NCBI GenBank assembly: GCA_036376245.1
Contig: DASVAS010000053.1
Span: forward strand, 62,001-126,000
Source: DATARR01 sp036376245
Lineage (GTDB): Bacteria; Acidobacteriota; Thermoanaerobaculia; Multivoradales; UBA5704
DNA length: 64,000 bases
Direction: 5' to 3'
The number at the start of each line of letters is the position of its first letter. The first letter of the stretch is position 1. The translations under genes and the position numbers were made by a program. The notes under the pieces are model-generated. The model made no database searches and was not told where the DNA came from. It was given only the letters and a program-made list of their open reading frames with translations. Of the stretch, positions 46,747-55,875 are shown in pieces.

Positions 46747-48357
46747 CTATTTTACCGGAACACCGGGGGAACAGGTCTGCTGAAGGTCCCAGACCTGTAT
46801 CCAGCGGTCGGCATGGAACGGCTCTCCCCACTGGCGGCGCAAACGGCCGGCGAGGATCAGGGCCGACTGCCGGAGCGTGCGCCGGAGCTCCGGGAACTCC
46901 GAGAGGCGCCCGCCCGGGATGCGGTTCTCCTCGCGGGCGAGGTTCATGTGGACGATCACATACCTCGCTCCGGAACGGCAGAGAGCCGCGGGCTCCGGCT
47001 TCACCGCGTTGCGGAGCGCCAGCGGCGGGCGGAAGAGGATCCTCTGCGGCGACGAGACCTTCACCCGGCCTCCATGGGCGCCCTGGTATAGGTGGAACGA
47101 GTCGTTGGTGTCCCAGCGGTTGATCCAGGGGTGCTCGACGACCGTCTCGCCTCTCAGCCGGCGATAGAAACCGGGGACGGCCTCGTCCGGCAGAGGCTGG
47201 AACGGCTTGTAGAAACCCACCAGGCCGCTGTGATGCAGGAACGAGGTCCGCCAGGAGAGCGGGGACGCGAAGGGTCCCCCGACGGCCAGCAGCAACACCA
47301 GCAGACCGGCGCCGAGAGTCTTCATGATCCCCGGACCGCCGAACGCCGAGGCCACCCAGAGCAGGGTGAAAGGCAGGATCGGCAGCAGGTAGCGGCCGAA
47401 GATCGTCGCGTTGTCGAGGCCCATGGGCGAGAGGATCAGGAGCCCGAAGACGTGCCCCGCCGCCACCGTGACCGTGAACAGGGCGAGCCGCCGGTCCCGC
47501 CGCATCAGGAGAGCCAGACCGGCCAGAGCCGCCAGCCAGAACAGCGCGGCAAGCCAGGCGTGCCTGGTTCCCGCCTGAAGCCGGAACAGGTCGGGGACCA
47601 CATCGCTCCAGGGGATTGCCTGCTCTTTGCTCTTTTTGGCGATCAGGGCCAGCAGCGAATGCCGCGACGGCACCAGGAACAGGGCGAAAGCGGCGGCGAG
47701 AGACAGCCCCAGGACGACGAGATCCCGCAGTCCCCGGCCGGGATCGGCCCTGCGCGCCAGCAACTCCCCCGCCGCGAAGACGAACGGCGCCGCGACGATG
47801 GGTCCGGCCCCGAGATGGAACCAGACCGCCAGCGCTCCCAGGAGCACGTACGCCGCCCCGGTCCGCCACGACCGGGTCCGCCACCACGCCTCGAAGGCCA
47901 TCACCGCCCCGAAGGAGAGCAGCACCATGGGCATGTACGACCGGGCGATGCGGCTGTAGAGGACCAGGGCGGGCGAGATCGCCACCAGCCAGCGGTAGAC
48001 CAGGACGGTCCGGCGGTCGAGCCGCTCCGCGAACGCGGCGGGGAGGGCCAGGAGAGCCGCGAAGCCGCACAGCAGGACCGGCAGGCGGAAGGTCATCTCC
48101 GTCATCGGCAGCCCGGCGAGCATGAACAGCTTGTAGAGGGCCGTCAGCGGGATGCAGTTGTCGGCCGGGTGATAGGTGACGAGGATCTTGGCGAGAGGGA
48201 GGCTGACGGCGGCGCGGAGGGCATGGACCTCGTCGCCGCCGAGGATCTGGGCGGGCAGGTTCCAGAGGCGGAGGACCGCTCCGATCAGCAGTGGTAAGGC
48301 GACCGCAAAGAGGGTCACCCCTCGGGAATTCTGTCGGGATTCCTGTAGCGGGTCCAA
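46747..48357 (-). CDS. GT39-like multi-pass membrane glycosyltransferase
   Basis: A 536-residue polytopic protein beginning at TTG 48357. The first loop has ILGGDEVHALRAAVSLPLA with the acidic pair expected in GT39-type enzymes, and an IARSYMPMVLLSFGAVMAFE segment follows. About ten hydrophobic helices lead to a soluble C-terminus of some 150 residues (YVIVHMNLAREENRIPGGR). It resembles the protein at 25459-27156 in layout but is not an obvious recent duplicate. Substrate unknown. It lies 41 nt downstream of brnA. Confidence 0.72.
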   Translation of the reverse strand: MDPLQESRQNSRGVTLFAVALPLLIGAVLRLWNLPAQILGGDEVHALRAAVSLPLAKILVTYHPADNCIPLTALYKLFMLAGLPMTEMTFRLPVLLCGFAALLALPAAFAERLDRRTVLVYRWLVAISPALVLYSRIARSYMPMVLLSFGAVMAFEAWWRTRSWRTGAAYVLLGALAVWFHLGAGPIVAAPFVFAAGELLARRADPGRGLRDLVVLGLSLAAAFALFLVPSRHSLLALIAKKSKEQAIPWSDVVPDLFRLQAGTRHAWLAALFWLAALAGLALLMRRDRRLALFTVTVAAGHVFGLLILSPMGLDNATIFGRYLLPILPFTLLWVASAFGGPGIMKTLGAGLLVLLLAVGGPFASPLSWRTSFLHHSGLVGFYKPFQPLPDEAVPGFYRRLRGETVVEHPWINRWDTNDSFHLYQGAHGGRVKVSSPQRILFRPPLALRNAVKPEPAALCRSGARYVIVHMNLAREENRIPGGRLSEFPELRRTLRQSALILAGRLRRQWGEPFHADRWIQVWDLQQTCSPGVPVK

Positions 48358-48398
48358 GCAACCGGCAGGCTATCCCGCCCGGCCTGCCGGCGCAAGGA

Positions 48399-48680
48399 TC
48401 AGGCCTTCCGGCGCGCCGCCACGGGGACTCCCAGGGCCGTCTGCAACTCTTCGCGGAGAATCCGGCGAAGCGCATCCTCGTGAGGGGTTGCCTCGCCCTG
48501 GATGTACTCCCGAAGGGCCCTGTTGATCAGCGTCTGATAGTTGCCGCCGCCCATCTGATGGACCTTCGCCCGGAACCATTCCAGGACATCGTCATCCAGG
48601 CGAATCGTGATCCGGGTCTTCCCTTGCGGGGTCTCGATCGCCCCGCGTACGCCGTGGCGGAAATCGTATTCGTCTTTCAT
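48399..48680 (-). CDS. brnA: BrnA-type antitoxin (DUF4415)
   Basis: A protein of 93 residues. KTRITIRLDDDVLEWFRAKV followed by GGNYQTLINRALREYI is the ribbon-helix-helix fold of BrnA antitoxins, which bind BrnT and repress their own promoter. I use ATG 48680 (MKDEYDFRHGVRG) with AGAGA just upstream; GTG 48713 is possible and would extend the overlap. Its 5' end overlaps the brnT frame by 89 nt, more than usual for this pair. A C-terminal Ala/Arg tail (GVPVAARRKA) is extra. Confidence 0.88.
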   Translation of the reverse strand: MKDEYDFRHGVRGAIETPQGKTRITIRLDDDVLEWFRAKVHQMGGGNYQTLINRALREYIQGEATPHEDALRRILREELQTALGVPVAARRKA

Positions 48681-48969
48681 GTCGTCTCTTTTCGGAAGCC
48701 TCGTAGGTTTCACGTTCGCGCGGGGTTGCGTTCCGCGCCGAAATGATCCGGATCTTCGGACCGCGCCACGTATAGACCACCACCAGGGTCTTCCCCGTCG
48801 CGCTGGAGCCGATCGTCACGAACCGTCGTTCCTCCTCTTCTTCGTCCTCCACCGTGAGGGCGAAGTCGTCCGTGAGCACCGTGACCGCCTCGGCGAAGTC
48901 GACGCCATGCTTCAAGCGGTTCGCCGCAGCCTTGATACGGTCCCACTCGTACTCCACTATTGTATGCAC
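48592..48969 (-). CDS. brnT: BrnT-type RNase toxin (DUF497) with an extended C-terminus
   Basis: A protein of about 125 residues. VEYEWDRIKAAANRLKHGVD, then VEDEEEEERRFVTIGSSATG, LVVVYTWRGPKIRIISARNA and TPRERETYE cover the whole BrnT fold in about 90 residues, including the catalytic Arg/Glu/Arg positions. Family members usually stop near RERxxYE; here the frame continues about 35 Arg-rich residues into brnA. GTG 48969 has GGGAG nine bases upstream; GTG 48957 (the usual MEYEWD start) is an alternative. The extension may be a lost stop codon. Confidence 0.82.
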   Translation of the reverse strand: MHTIVEYEWDRIKAAANRLKHGVDFAEAVTVLTDDFALTVEDEEEEERRFVTIGSSATGKTLVVVYTWRGPKIRIISARNATPRERETYEASEKRRHERRIRFPPRRTRGDRDPAREDPDHDSPG

Positions 48970-49165
48970 GCGCGTACACTCCCGCAAGAGGAAAATGGGA
49001 AACCGGGTTTCGGCGCCGCGGTATACGGCCCCGAAACCCGGCAAAGCTTTCCCGGAAAAACGCGACGAGTGTACTTCAAATACCGACAGCGCAGAACAGG
49101 AGAGAATTCCGGTGCGCCCCTTCAGAGCCGCGCTCCAGCCCCACAGACGGCTGGTGCCGCCCCGC
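48970..49165. other. Upstream region of brnT, no gene seen
   Basis: No supported gene lies in this stretch. It should hold the brnTA promoter, autoregulated if the pair follows its family. The right part grades into the degenerate beginning of the 21-bp array. Confidence 0.4.
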
Positions 49166-49482
49166 GGGTTCCGACGCCGCCCCTGGGAGGGGCCGGCTGC
49201 GCCCTGTGGATTTGCGTTATTGATTTCGGGAGGGCCGCTCCCGCCCTCGCGGGGGCCGCGCCATCCCCGCAAGGGCAGGGTGCGCCCTCAACAGGGCCGG
49301 GATGGCCCTTCGGAGGGCTGGAGCGCCCCTCGCGGGGACCGGCGCGCCCTCCGGAGGGCGGAAGCTCCCCCTCGCAGGGCCGGAGTCGCCCTCGCCTGGG
49401 CAGTGCGTCCCCTCGACAGGGCGGCGTCCCCCCTCCCGAGGGCGGAACCGCGGGCCGAGAGGGCCGCGACCGCCCTCAGGGG
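49166..49482. repeat. Second tandem array with 21-bp period (motif GGGCCGG-N-GCCCTC)
   Basis: The last G of each GGG (or GGA) falls at 49234, 49255, 49275, 49296, 49317, 49338, 49358, 49379, 49400, 49421, 49442 and 49463: nine steps of 21 and two of 20. A further copy ends at 49192, two periods before the first. Each unit has GGGC(C)GG, a variable stretch and GCCCTC or CCCTC, so the conserved half is itself nearly palindromic (GCCCTC/GAGGGC). The motif is unrelated to that at 11651-11902, but the period is the same. The array ends on the tspO stop codon region. Confidence 0.85.
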
Positions 49483-49958
49483 TTCAGCCGCCAGATCGTG
49501 AAGGTCAGCGCCGCGGCGAAGGTCACCCAGAGGAGATAAGGCGCCATCAACCACGCCGCCGCCCGGGAGACCCGCCGGAAGGCGAGGATCGTCATCAGGA
49601 TCGCGATCCAGAGGAGCACGATCTCGATAGCGCCCAGCGCCGGCGACCGCAGTCCAAAGAACAACCCGGACCATAGCGTATTGAGAACCAGTTGGACCAG
49701 CCAGAAGGTGAGCGGTCTCCGTTGGCCCTCCCATCCTCCCCGCCGCCAGACCAGCCAGGCGGCCACGCCCATGGCGATGTAAAGCGCCGTCCAGACCGGC
49801 CCGAAGAGCCAGGACGGCGGCGTCCAGGACGGCTTCTCGATCTGGTAATACCAACCCCCGGAGGCCGTGGCCGGAGCCGTCCAGAACCCGCCGATCCCGC
49901 CGGCGGCCAGGGACAGGACCAGGAATCCCACCAGAGCCGCGACATCCTTCCCCTTCAT
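49476..49958 (-). CDS. tspO: TspO/MBR family membrane protein
   Basis: A 160-residue protein with five hydrophobic segments and the Trp-rich TspO signature KPSWTPPSWLFGPVWTALYI, followed by LNTLWSGLFFGLRSPALG and WLMAPYLLWVTFAAALTF. TspO binds porphyrins and steroids and has roles in stress and tetrapyrrole handling. ATG 49958 is preferred, with GGGAGGGG just upstream; GTG 49976 would add six residues. Its 3' end runs into the 21-bp array. The gene upstream (49973) ends 14 bases before this start. Confidence 0.92.
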   Translation of the reverse strand: MKGKDVAALVGFLVLSLAAGGIGGFWTAPATASGGWYYQIEKPSWTPPSWLFGPVWTALYIAMGVAAWLVWRRGGWEGQRRPLTFWLVQLVLNTLWSGLFFGLRSPALGAIEIVLLWIAILMTILAFRRVSRAAAWLMAPYLLWVTFAAALTFTIWRLNP

Positions 49959-49972
49959 ACCCACCCCTCCCT

Positions 49973-51706
49973 TCACATGGAGATCGATCCCTTGCGGAAC
50001 TCCGTCTTGTCGAGGTGCGCGTTGACCAGCACCGGCGATCCTGCCCGGGCCAGCCGCACGGCCTCCTGGAGGACCGTGGCGGCGTCCTCTCCCCTCTCCA
50101 GGAGGAGCCCCTTGCCGCCGTACCCCTCGGCCACGCGGTGATAGTCGGCGCGGGCGAGGACGGTGCCCACGTCGTCCTTGAGGACCTCGATCTGCTCGCG
50201 GGCGATCTGCGTCCAGCCGGCGTCGTTGCCCACCACCGCGATCACCGGGATGCCGTGGCGGGCGAAAGTGTCGAACTCGGCGAGGCTGTACGCCACCGAG
50301 CCGTCGCCGTAAATGATCCAGACGTCCGCCTCGGGACGGCAGAGCTTGGCTCCGAGGGCGAAGCCGCCTCCCACGCCGAGGGTGCCGAAGACGCCGGGGT
50401 CGAGCCAGGAGAGGGGGCCGCGGACGCTCACCGTGTACGCGGCCGTGGCCACGAAATCGCCGCCGTCGGCCACGATCACGCTGTCCGGCACCAGGGCGCG
50501 GTCGATCTCGCGGCAGAGGTGGATGGGATTGACCCGCTCGCCGGGTGCCCCGGCCTGCCGCTCGATTTCCAATTCCCGCTGCTCGTCGCGGGCGCGGAGA
50601 TTTCCCAGCCAGTCCTTCCAGCGCTCGCCGCCGCCCAGCGCCGAGGCGATCCCCCGCAGGACGAGCCCCGGGTCGGCGTGAACCCCCAGGTCCGGCTTGC
50701 GGTTCATCCGCAGGTCGTCCGCGCTCCGGTTGACCCCGAGGAAGAACGCCTTGCGGGAGATCTGGCGGCCGTAGTCCAGACGGAAGTCATTGGGGATGCC
50801 CGCCAGGAGGACGAGATCCGCCTCCCGCAGCGCCTCCTTGCGCTTGTGGCGGAGCTGGAGACGGTGTCCGGGTCCCAGGAGCCCGCGGGCGCCGCCCGCG
50901 AGGTAGACGGGCGCGCCGATGGCCTCCACGGCGCGCGCCAGCTCCCCGGCCTTCTCCTGCGTAGACGAGGAGAGCAGGACCTGTCCACCCAGGACCAGCA
51001 CGGGACGCTTCGCCTTCTTCAACTGGGCCGCGGCTTTGCGCACCTCCCCGGGCTCGGGCGCCGGGGCGGGGATCGACCGGGGAGACGCAGGCGCATGCCG
51101 GTCCGCGCCCGCGAAGAGGCGGTCGGCGTGGCGCTTCAGGTAGAGCCGCGTCGCCGTTCCCACGATCCCGCCCCCCTTGGAGCTGGCGCCGTACCACTCC
51201 TGCACCAGGGAGGCGTCGTAGAGCAGGTCCACCGGGCACTCCACGAACACCGGGCCCGGCACGCCGGAGCGGGCCACGTCGAAAGCGCGCTCCAGCATGG
51301 GGACCAGGTCGCGCACCAGCTTCGCGGACGCCATCCACTTGACGTGCGGGGCGAACAGGGCCGTCTGGTCGATGTCCTGCAGCGAGCCCCGGCCCTTGAG
51401 CATGGTGGCCGCGGCGCCGCCCAGGATCACCACCGCCGACTGGGCGAGCTGCGCGTTCTTGACCGCCGTGATGGTGTTGGTGACGCCCGGGCCGGCCGTG
51501 ACGGCGGCCACGCCGGGGACGCCGGTGAGGCGGAAGACGGCGTCGGCCGCGAAGACGGCGTCCACCTCGTGGCGGACGTCCACCACCCGGATGCCCAGCT
51601 TCTTCGCTCCCACCAGGATGGGCGAGATGTGTCCGCCGCAGAGGGTGAAGAGGAAACGGACTCCCTGCTTCTCCAGGACCTGCCCGACGAGATCTCCTCC
51701 GTTCAT
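49973..51706 (-). CDS. ThDP-dependent enzyme, acetolactate-synthase/ILVBL-like
   Basis: A 577-residue enzyme. The catalytic Glu is in VVDVRHEVDAVFAADA and the ThDP-binding motif is IIYGDGSVAYSLAEFDTF continuing to VVGNDAGWTQIAREQ. GGHISPILVGAKKLG at the start resembles eukaryotic ILVBL (2-hydroxyacyl-CoA lyase 2) and its bacterial relatives more than biosynthetic IlvB. No small regulatory subunit gene is adjacent, which argues against branched-chain amino-acid synthesis. It is coupled (ATGA) to the thioesterase gene upstream, suggesting acyl-CoA metabolism. Confidence 0.85.
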   Translation of the reverse strand: MNGGDLVGQVLEKQGVRFLFTLCGGHISPILVGAKKLGIRVVDVRHEVDAVFAADAVFRLTGVPGVAAVTAGPGVTNTITAVKNAQLAQSAVVILGGAAATMLKGRGSLQDIDQTALFAPHVKWMASAKLVRDLVPMLERAFDVARSGVPGPVFVECPVDLLYDASLVQEWYGASSKGGGIVGTATRLYLKRHADRLFAGADRHAPASPRSIPAPAPEPGEVRKAAAQLKKAKRPVLVLGGQVLLSSSTQEKAGELARAVEAIGAPVYLAGGARGLLGPGHRLQLRHKRKEALREADLVLLAGIPNDFRLDYGRQISRKAFFLGVNRSADDLRMNRKPDLGVHADPGLVLRGIASALGGGERWKDWLGNLRARDEQRELEIERQAGAPGERVNPIHLCREIDRALVPDSVIVADGGDFVATAAYTVSVRGPLSWLDPGVFGTLGVGGGFALGAKLCRPEADVWIIYGDGSVAYSLAEFDTFARHGIPVIAVVGNDAGWTQIAREQIEVLKDDVGTVLARADYHRVAEGYGGKGLLLERGEDAATVLQEAVRLARAGSPVLVNAHLDKTEFRKGSISM

Positions 51707-52089
51707 CGCCCCTCCAGTACGTGACGGTCCAGGACGAAGCAGGCGAAGGCGCCGGACATCACCGGCTCCTCGCCCCGCAGGACTTCCACCTTCACCCGGC
51801 GTTTCCGTCCGTCCGCCTCCTCCACCACCGCCCGCGCCACCAGCCGCTCCCCCACCACGACCGGCTTCAGGAAGCGGACGTCCGCGCTCCCCAGCACCAC
51901 GTTGGGATCGTTGACGGCGAGCATGGCCGCGTAGTCCGCGAGCCCGAAGACGAACCCGCCGTGGACCAGGCCGCGTTCGTCGGCCGCCATCTCGGGCAGG
52001 GCCGTGAAACCGACGGAGGCGGAGCCGTCCCCGAGATCCAGGGGCTCGCCGCAGAGGCGGCTGTCGATGGCGCGGTGGGTTCGCGTCAC
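51703..52089 (-). CDS. Hot-dog-fold thioesterase (PaaI/4HBT type)
   Basis: A 128-residue protein from GTG 52089. ADERGLVHGGFVFGLADYAAM is the active-site HGG block of PaaI-type thioesterases, with LKPVVVGERLVARAVVEE after it. These tetramers hydrolyse acyl- or aryl-CoA. It overlaps the ThDP enzyme start by four bases, so both are made together. The acyl group is unknown. Confidence 0.85.
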   Translation of the reverse strand: MTRTHRAIDSRLCGEPLDLGDGSASVGFTALPEMAADERGLVHGGFVFGLADYAAMLAVNDPNVVLGSADVRFLKPVVVGERLVARAVVEEADGRKRRVKVEVLRGEEPVMSGAFACFVLDRHVLEGR

Positions 52090-52102
52090 GGACGCGATTA
52101 TG

Positions 52103-53026
52103 TCAGGTCTTCTTGACTTCCTTGGTCTCCGGCTCCGGTTTCTGGCCGCTGGACCGCAGGCTCACCAGCTTGTTGAGCAGGTCGAACCAGAAGGGCGCTC
52201 CCAGGGAGATGGCGATGGCGGTGATCACGAAGCCCAGGAGGTGGGCCCGCAGCCAGATCAGGAGGTCCTGATCGCGGGAATAGGGGGCTCGGGAGATCTC
52301 CAGGCCGTCGAGCTGACTCTTCAGAGATTGCAGGTCCTCGGCAACCTCGTCCACCGGGCGTGGGGGGGTTCCCTGGGGGGACACGCCAGAGGGCGGATTG
52401 TTGACCGTCTTCTGCGCGGCCTCGATGGCGACCGTGCGCAACGCCGGATTGGCCCACAAGGACTTGCCCAGTTGGATGCTGTCGATGCCCAGTACGACGC
52501 TGACCAGGATCGCGATGGCCAGGATGACGGTCTCGGCCTTGCGCCGGTACCAGCCGGAGACCCGCTGCATCGAGGAGTCGAACCACTGCGTGATGTTGTG
52601 CTTGAGCTTCTCGAAGTCGCCCTCGGCCTCGTCGACGAGGGCCAGCAGGGCCCGTCCCACGTCGGGGTTCTTCTCGGCGATCTTCAGAGCGCCCTTGCGG
52701 GCGTCTTCGACTGTCTGCGGGAAGCCGGCCCCGTTCTCCTTCCCCAGGGAGTCGAGGACCGCCAGCACGAAGGTGCGGCTGGGGATGTAGGACGGCCTCT
52801 TCTTCCAGGGCATGCGGTTCCGCGGCACCAGCCCCTGCACGAGATGATGCCCGAAGACCGTCCGGGCGAAATCGTCGCCCAGGAGGTTGTCCAGGCCTTG
52901 CCGCAAGGTCGCGGCGCGCCATGCCATGAGGGAAGAGATGCCTTCCTTGATCGTCGAGCACATAAGGCTCAGGAGCGTGTAGATGAGAACCATGCCAATC
53001 GCGACGTCCAGAACGGTCCCGAACAT
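52103..53026 (-). CDS. Hypothetical membrane-anchored protein
   Basis: About 307 residues from ATG 53026, which has AGGAGG close upstream (an upstream frame to 53056 also exists). A first hydrophobic helix (DVAIGMVLIYTLLSLMCSTI), a long soluble helical part, a second segment (VILAIAILVSVVLGI), a coiled-coil-like stretch (VAEDLQSLKSQLDGL) and a third segment (LLGFVITAIAISLGAPFWF) are visible, followed by a Lys/Glu tail. I recognise no named function. It is divergent from the large oxidoreductase across 50 bp and 13 bp upstream of the thioesterase. Confidence 0.7.
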   Translation of the reverse strand: MFGTVLDVAIGMVLIYTLLSLMCSTIKEGISSLMAWRAATLRQGLDNLLGDDFARTVFGHHLVQGLVPRNRMPWKKRPSYIPSRTFVLAVLDSLGKENGAGFPQTVEDARKGALKIAEKNPDVGRALLALVDEAEGDFEKLKHNITQWFDSSMQRVSGWYRRKAETVILAIAILVSVVLGIDSIQLGKSLWANPALRTVAIEAAQKTVNNPPSGVSPQGTPPRPVDEVAEDLQSLKSQLDGLEISRAPYSRDQDLLIWLRAHLLGFVITAIAISLGAPFWFDLLNKLVSLRSSGQKPEPETKEVKKT

Positions 53027-53076
53027 AGGTCCTCCTGATCCGAAACGGGGATACACGGATAATGTAGACCATCTTG

Positions 53077-55875
53077 ATGCCGGATGATCGCACCGCCCTC
53101 GAAGACGACCTCCGCCGCTCCGTGCGCGGCGAGGTCCGCTTCGACGCCGGCAGCCGCGCCCTCTACGCCACCGACGCCTCGAACTACCGTCAGGTCCCCC
53201 TGGGCGTGGTGGTCCCCCTGGACGAGGACGACCTGACCGCCGCCGTGGCGGCCTGCCGCCGGCGCGGCGCGCCCGTAGTCCATCGCGGGGCCGGCACCAG
53301 CCTCGCGGGCCAGTGCTGCAACGTGGCGGTGGTGATGGACGTCTCGCGCCATCTGAAGGGCGTGCTCGCCCTCGATCCCGAGCGGCGGTCCGCCCGCGTG
53401 CGGCCCGGCACGGTGCTGGACGACCTCCGCCGCCAGGCGGGCCGGCACGGGCTCACCTTCGGCCCCGACCCCGCCACCCACGCCTGGTGCACGCTGGGCG
53501 GGATGATCGGCAACAACTCCTGCGGCGTGCACTCCCTGACCACGGGCCGCACGTCCGACAACGTCGAGGAGCTGGAGGTCCTCACCTACGACGGCCTGCG
53601 GCTGCGGGTGGGCGCCACCCCCGAGCCCGAGCTCGAGCGGATCGTCCGCGCGGGCGGACGGCGCGGGGAGATCTATCGCCGCCTGCGCGATCTCCGCGAC
53701 CGCTACGCCGGCCTGATCCGCGAGCGCTTCCCCCGCATCACCCGCCGCGTCTCGGGCTACAACCTGGACGACCTGCTCCCCGAGCGGGGCTTCCACGTGG
53801 CCCGGTCGCTGGTGGGCACCGAGGGGACCTGCGTCACGTTCCTCGAAGCCACGGTCCGCCTGGCGCCCGCGCCGAAGCACCGGGTCCTGGTGGTCCTCGG
53901 CTATGAAGACGTCGTGAAGGCCGCCGAGGCCGTCCCGGAGATCCTGCAATGGGGGCCCCTCGGCCTCGAAGGGATGGACCGTTTCCTGGTGGACAACGAG
54001 TTCACGCGGCGTTCCTACCACGAAGTGCTCGCTCTGCTCCCGCCGGGAGACGCCTGGCTCCTGGTGGAGATCGGCGGCGAGACCCGGGAAGAGGCGGCGG
54101 AACGCGCCCGGCCTCTCGGCGGTCTCCTCGTCCTGGAGCCCGCGGAGCAGGTCCGGATCTGGCAGGTCCGCGAGGCGGCGGTGGGGACCACCTCCCGCGA
54201 TCCGCGCCTGGGCGACGGATGGCCGGGCTGGGAGGACTCGGCGGTCGCGCCGGAGCGCTTCGCGGGATATCTGCGGGATCTCAAGGCCCTGCTCCGACGG
54301 CACGGCTACGGCGCCGCCCTCTACGGCCATTTCGGGGAGGGATGCCTGCACGCCCGCATCGACTTCGATTTCCGCACCGCCGAGGGGATCCGGAGATACC
54401 GGACTTTCATGGAAGAGGCGACGGACCTCGTGACGGCTCATGGCGGCTCGATCTCGGGCGAGCACGGCGACGGCCAGCAGCGGGGCGAGCTGCTCGGGCG
54501 GATGTTCGGCGAGGAGATGGTCCAGGCCTTCCGGGAGTTCAAAGCGATCTGGGACCCGGACAACCGGATGAACCCGGGCAAGAAGGTCGATCCCCTGCCC
54601 CTCGATGTGGACCTCCGCCCGGCGCTCCGCCTGGCGAGCCCCGGCGGCACGGCCTTCCGCTATCCGGGCGACGACGGGAGCTTCGCCCGCGCGGCGAGCC
54701 GCTGCGTGGGGGTCGGCAGGTGCCGCCGCGAATCCGGCGGCGTCATGTGCCCCAGCTTCATGGCGACCCGGGAGGAGAAGCACTCGACGCGGGGCCGGGC
54801 GCGGCTCCTGTTCGAGATGCTGCAGGGCGGGGAGATCCGCGACGGCTGGCGCAGCGAGGAGGTCCACGACGCCCTGGACCTCTGCCTGGCCTGCAAGGGG
54901 TGCCGCACCGAGTGTCCGGCCGGCGTGGACATGGCCACCTACAAGGCCGAGTTCCTCCATCACCATTACCGGGGCCGTCCCCGGCCGCGGCAGGCCTGGG
55001 CCATGGGGCTCGTCCACTGGTGGTCGCGGATCGCGTCGCTGGCGCCGGATCTCGCCAACCGGCTCGGCGCGTCCGCTCTGTCGAAGAAGATCGGCGGCGT
55101 CCACCCCGGCCGCCGTCTACCCGCCTTCGCCAGGGAGACCTTCCGGAGCTGGTTCGGCCGACGGGATACCTCCCCGTCCGTCCTCCTCTGGCCCGACACC
55201 TTCACCAACTTCTTCCATCCGGAGATCGGACGCGCCGCCGTCGAGGTCCTGGAAGCCGCCGGAGAGCGGGTGGCGATCCCCCGCCGGGCTCTCTGCTGCG
55301 GCCGGCCGCTCTACGACTTCGGGATGCTCGACCTGGCCCGGCGGCAGCTCCGGCAAATCCTGGACGCTCTACAGCCGGAGATCGAGGCGGGCCTTCCAGT
55401 CGTCGGGCTGGAGCCGAGCTGCGTAGCCGTGTTCCGTGACGAGTTGGTCAACCTCTTCCCGGACGACGAAAGGGCTCGCCGCCTCTCGGCCCAGACCTTC
55501 ACGCTGGCGGAATTCCTGGTCCAGCGGGGATGGGAGCCTCCCCGCCTGGAGGGAACGGCGGTCGTCCACGGCCATTGCCACCAGCAGGCCGTGATGGGGA
55601 TGAACGCGGACCGTCTCCTCCTGGATCGCCTGGGCCTGGACTGGCGCCTCCTCGACTCCGGCTGCTGCGGCATGGCCGGAGCCTTCGGCTTCGAGGAGGA
55701 CCACTACGCGGTCTCGATGGCCTGCGCCGAGCGGGCGCTCCTCCCCGCCGTCCGCGAGGCCGGCGCCGGCACCCTGATCCTCGCGGACGGCTTCAGTTGC
55801 CGGGAGCAGATCACCCAGGCGACGGGCCGCCGGGCGCTGCACCTGGCGGAGGTGGTCCGGAAGGGCCTTCCATAG
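53077..55875 (+). CDS. FAD-linked oxidoreductase with Fe-S and CCG domains (D-2-hydroxyacid dehydrogenase type)
   Basis: A 932-residue fusion. Residues of about 10-200 are the FAD-binding PCMH domain (VVHRGAGTSLAGQCCN, GGMIGNNSCGVHS), followed by the FAD-linked oxidase C-terminal domain (EHGDGQQRGELLGRMFGEEM, DNRMNPGKKVDP). Two 4Fe-4S motifs follow (CVGVGRCRRESGGVMC and CLACKGCRTECP), then two CCG repeats (ALCCGRPLYDFGM and SGCCGMAGAFGFE) as in GlpC/heterodisulfide-type partners. It should oxidise a D-2-hydroxy acid such as lactate or 2-hydroxyglutarate. ATG 53077 is used; TTG 53074 is adjacent. GATAAT lies 13 nt before the ATG. Confidence 0.92.
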   Translation: MPDDRTALEDDLRRSVRGEVRFDAGSRALYATDASNYRQVPLGVVVPLDEDDLTAAVAACRRRGAPVVHRGAGTSLAGQCCNVAVVMDVSRHLKGVLALDPERRSARVRPGTVLDDLRRQAGRHGLTFGPDPATHAWCTLGGMIGNNSCGVHSLTTGRTSDNVEELEVLTYDGLRLRVGATPEPELERIVRAGGRRGEIYRRLRDLRDRYAGLIRERFPRITRRVSGYNLDDLLPERGFHVARSLVGTEGTCVTFLEATVRLAPAPKHRVLVVLGYEDVVKAAEAVPEILQWGPLGLEGMDRFLVDNEFTRRSYHEVLALLPPGDAWLLVEIGGETREEAAERARPLGGLLVLEPAEQVRIWQVREAAVGTTSRDPRLGDGWPGWEDSAVAPERFAGYLRDLKALLRRHGYGAALYGHFGEGCLHARIDFDFRTAEGIRRYRTFMEEATDLVTAHGGSISGEHGDGQQRGELLGRMFGEEMVQAFREFKAIWDPDNRMNPGKKVDPLPLDVDLRPALRLASPGGTAFRYPGDDGSFARAASRCVGVGRCRRESGGVMCPSFMATREEKHSTRGRARLLFEMLQGGEIRDGWRSEEVHDALDLCLACKGCRTECPAGVDMATYKAEFLHHHYRGRPRPRQAWAMGLVHWWSRIASLAPDLANRLGASALSKKIGGVHPGRRLPAFARETFRSWFGRRDTSPSVLLWPDTFTNFFHPEIGRAAVEVLEAAGERVAIPRRALCCGRPLYDFGMLDLARRQLRQILDALQPEIEAGLPVVGLEPSCVAVFRDELVNLFPDDERARRLSAQTFTLAEFLVQRGWEPPRLEGTAVVHGHCHQQAVMGMNADRLLLDRLGLDWRLLDSGCCGMAGAFGFEEDHYAVSMACAERALLPAVREAGAGTLILADGFSCREQITQATGRRALHLAEVVRKGLP

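Noticed and set aside
49166..49482. CRISPR or coding repeat protein
   Set aside because: Same short period, no cas genes, and two single-base slips that would break a reading frame, so a conserved heptad protein across the whole array is unlikely.
49973..51706. Biosynthetic acetolactate synthase (ilvB)
   Set aside because: There is no regulatory subunit nearby, the N-terminus resembles ILVBL-type lyases, and the gene is coupled to a thioesterase.
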